Below are positions 63,908-64,000 of a stretch of DNA of 64,000 nucleotides, piece by piece (position 1 is the stretch's first letter; each line of letters begins with the position of its first letter). The stretch spans positions 2,170,001 to 2,234,000 of the forward strand of contig JASSUJ010000001.1 in NCBI GenBank assembly GCA_031963405.1, given 5' to 3'. The position numbers were made by a program, and so were the translations under genes. The DNA is from JASSUD01 sp031963405. Lineage in GTDB: Bacteria > Pseudomonadota > Gammaproteobacteria > Burkholderiales > Burkholderiaceae. The notes under the pieces are model-generated. The model was not told where the DNA came from. It searched no databases and saw nothing but the letters and a program-made list of their open reading frames with translations.

Positions 63908-64000
63908 TTAAGCAATTTTCTTTTTTTAGAAAAAGAAGCTGAATTGGCTTTATCTAATCCACATTTGTTTGGTTAGAAAATTTTTAGCCAGCAGCGCCCT

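Larger units (their letters stand above)
63369..64000. other. Repeat-filled region after pheT
   Basis: No gene is visible on either strand. Three palindromic elements lie head to tail (63409-63526, 63566-63764, 63788-63907). A weak A/T hairpin TTCTTTTT-TTAG-AAAAAGAA is at 63918-63937, and the last bases (GCCAGCAGCGCCCT) may start another repeat beyond the window. Confidence 0.6.

Overview
The window is a continuous stretch of a betaproteobacterial chromosome, most like Burkholderiaceae. The 16S rRNA reads as a Burkholderia-type sequence, the rRNA spacer carries tRNA-Ile and tRNA-Ala, and the gene order matches Burkholderia: pyk-fba-purC-purE-purK-sua5, tRNA(Tyr,Gly,Thr)-tuf-tRNA-Trp-secE-nusG-rplKAJL-rpoBC, recQ, rpsL-rpsG-fusA-tuf, the full S10/spc/alpha clusters, then thrS-infC-rpmI-rplT-pheST. 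Codon use is clearly more AT-rich than in free-living Burkholderia and the spacers are long. With the many small hairpin repeats this suggests a host-associated relative (Mycoavidus/Glomeribacter-like); that placement is inference from protein and rRNA resemblance only.

Layout. 1-6341: 3' end of pyruvate kinase, class II aldolase, three purine genes and a Sua5-type tRNA-modification enzyme. 6597-10291: murB, leuC and leuD; leuB, the usual neighbour of leuD in Burkholderia, does not follow. 10414-15984: one complete rRNA operon with promoter, boxA and terminator. 16342-22045: tRNA/tuf/secE/nusG/L11/L1/L10/L7-L12. 22924-31597: rpoB and rpoC, closed by a strong terminator. 31641-33524: recQ. 33993-38702: str operon with the second tuf. 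38919-55127: about 16 kb of ribosomal protein genes with secY, infA, rpmJ and rpoA. 55208-63368: tRNA-Val, thrS, infC, rpmI, rplT, pheS and pheT. The last 632 bases hold only repeats.

The genes are almost all core information processing, and every protein gene is on the plus strand. What the genes do not explain is a set of roughly fifteen intergenic palindromes of 40-200 bp. They sit inside operons that are normally compact (rplL-rpoB, rpoB-rpoC, rpsL-rpsG, tuf-rpsJ, rplP-rpmC, rpmD-rplO, infC-rpmI, pheS-pheT). Their ends resemble IS5-type inverted repeats and several are flanked by YTAR tetranucleotides. Some carry a conserved apical loop built on paired GTAC-like words although the stems differ: one 24-nt loop is 22/24 identical, in opposite orientation, between the elements at 38774-38873 and 58310-58410. 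I regard this as a family of non-autonomous mobile or structured-RNA elements and as the most interesting feature here. Other points are an ATC start for infC, a Pro-to-Thr change at a highly conserved RpoB position, small polar insertions in NusG, L11 and L18, and two tuf genes that differ at two silent sites.
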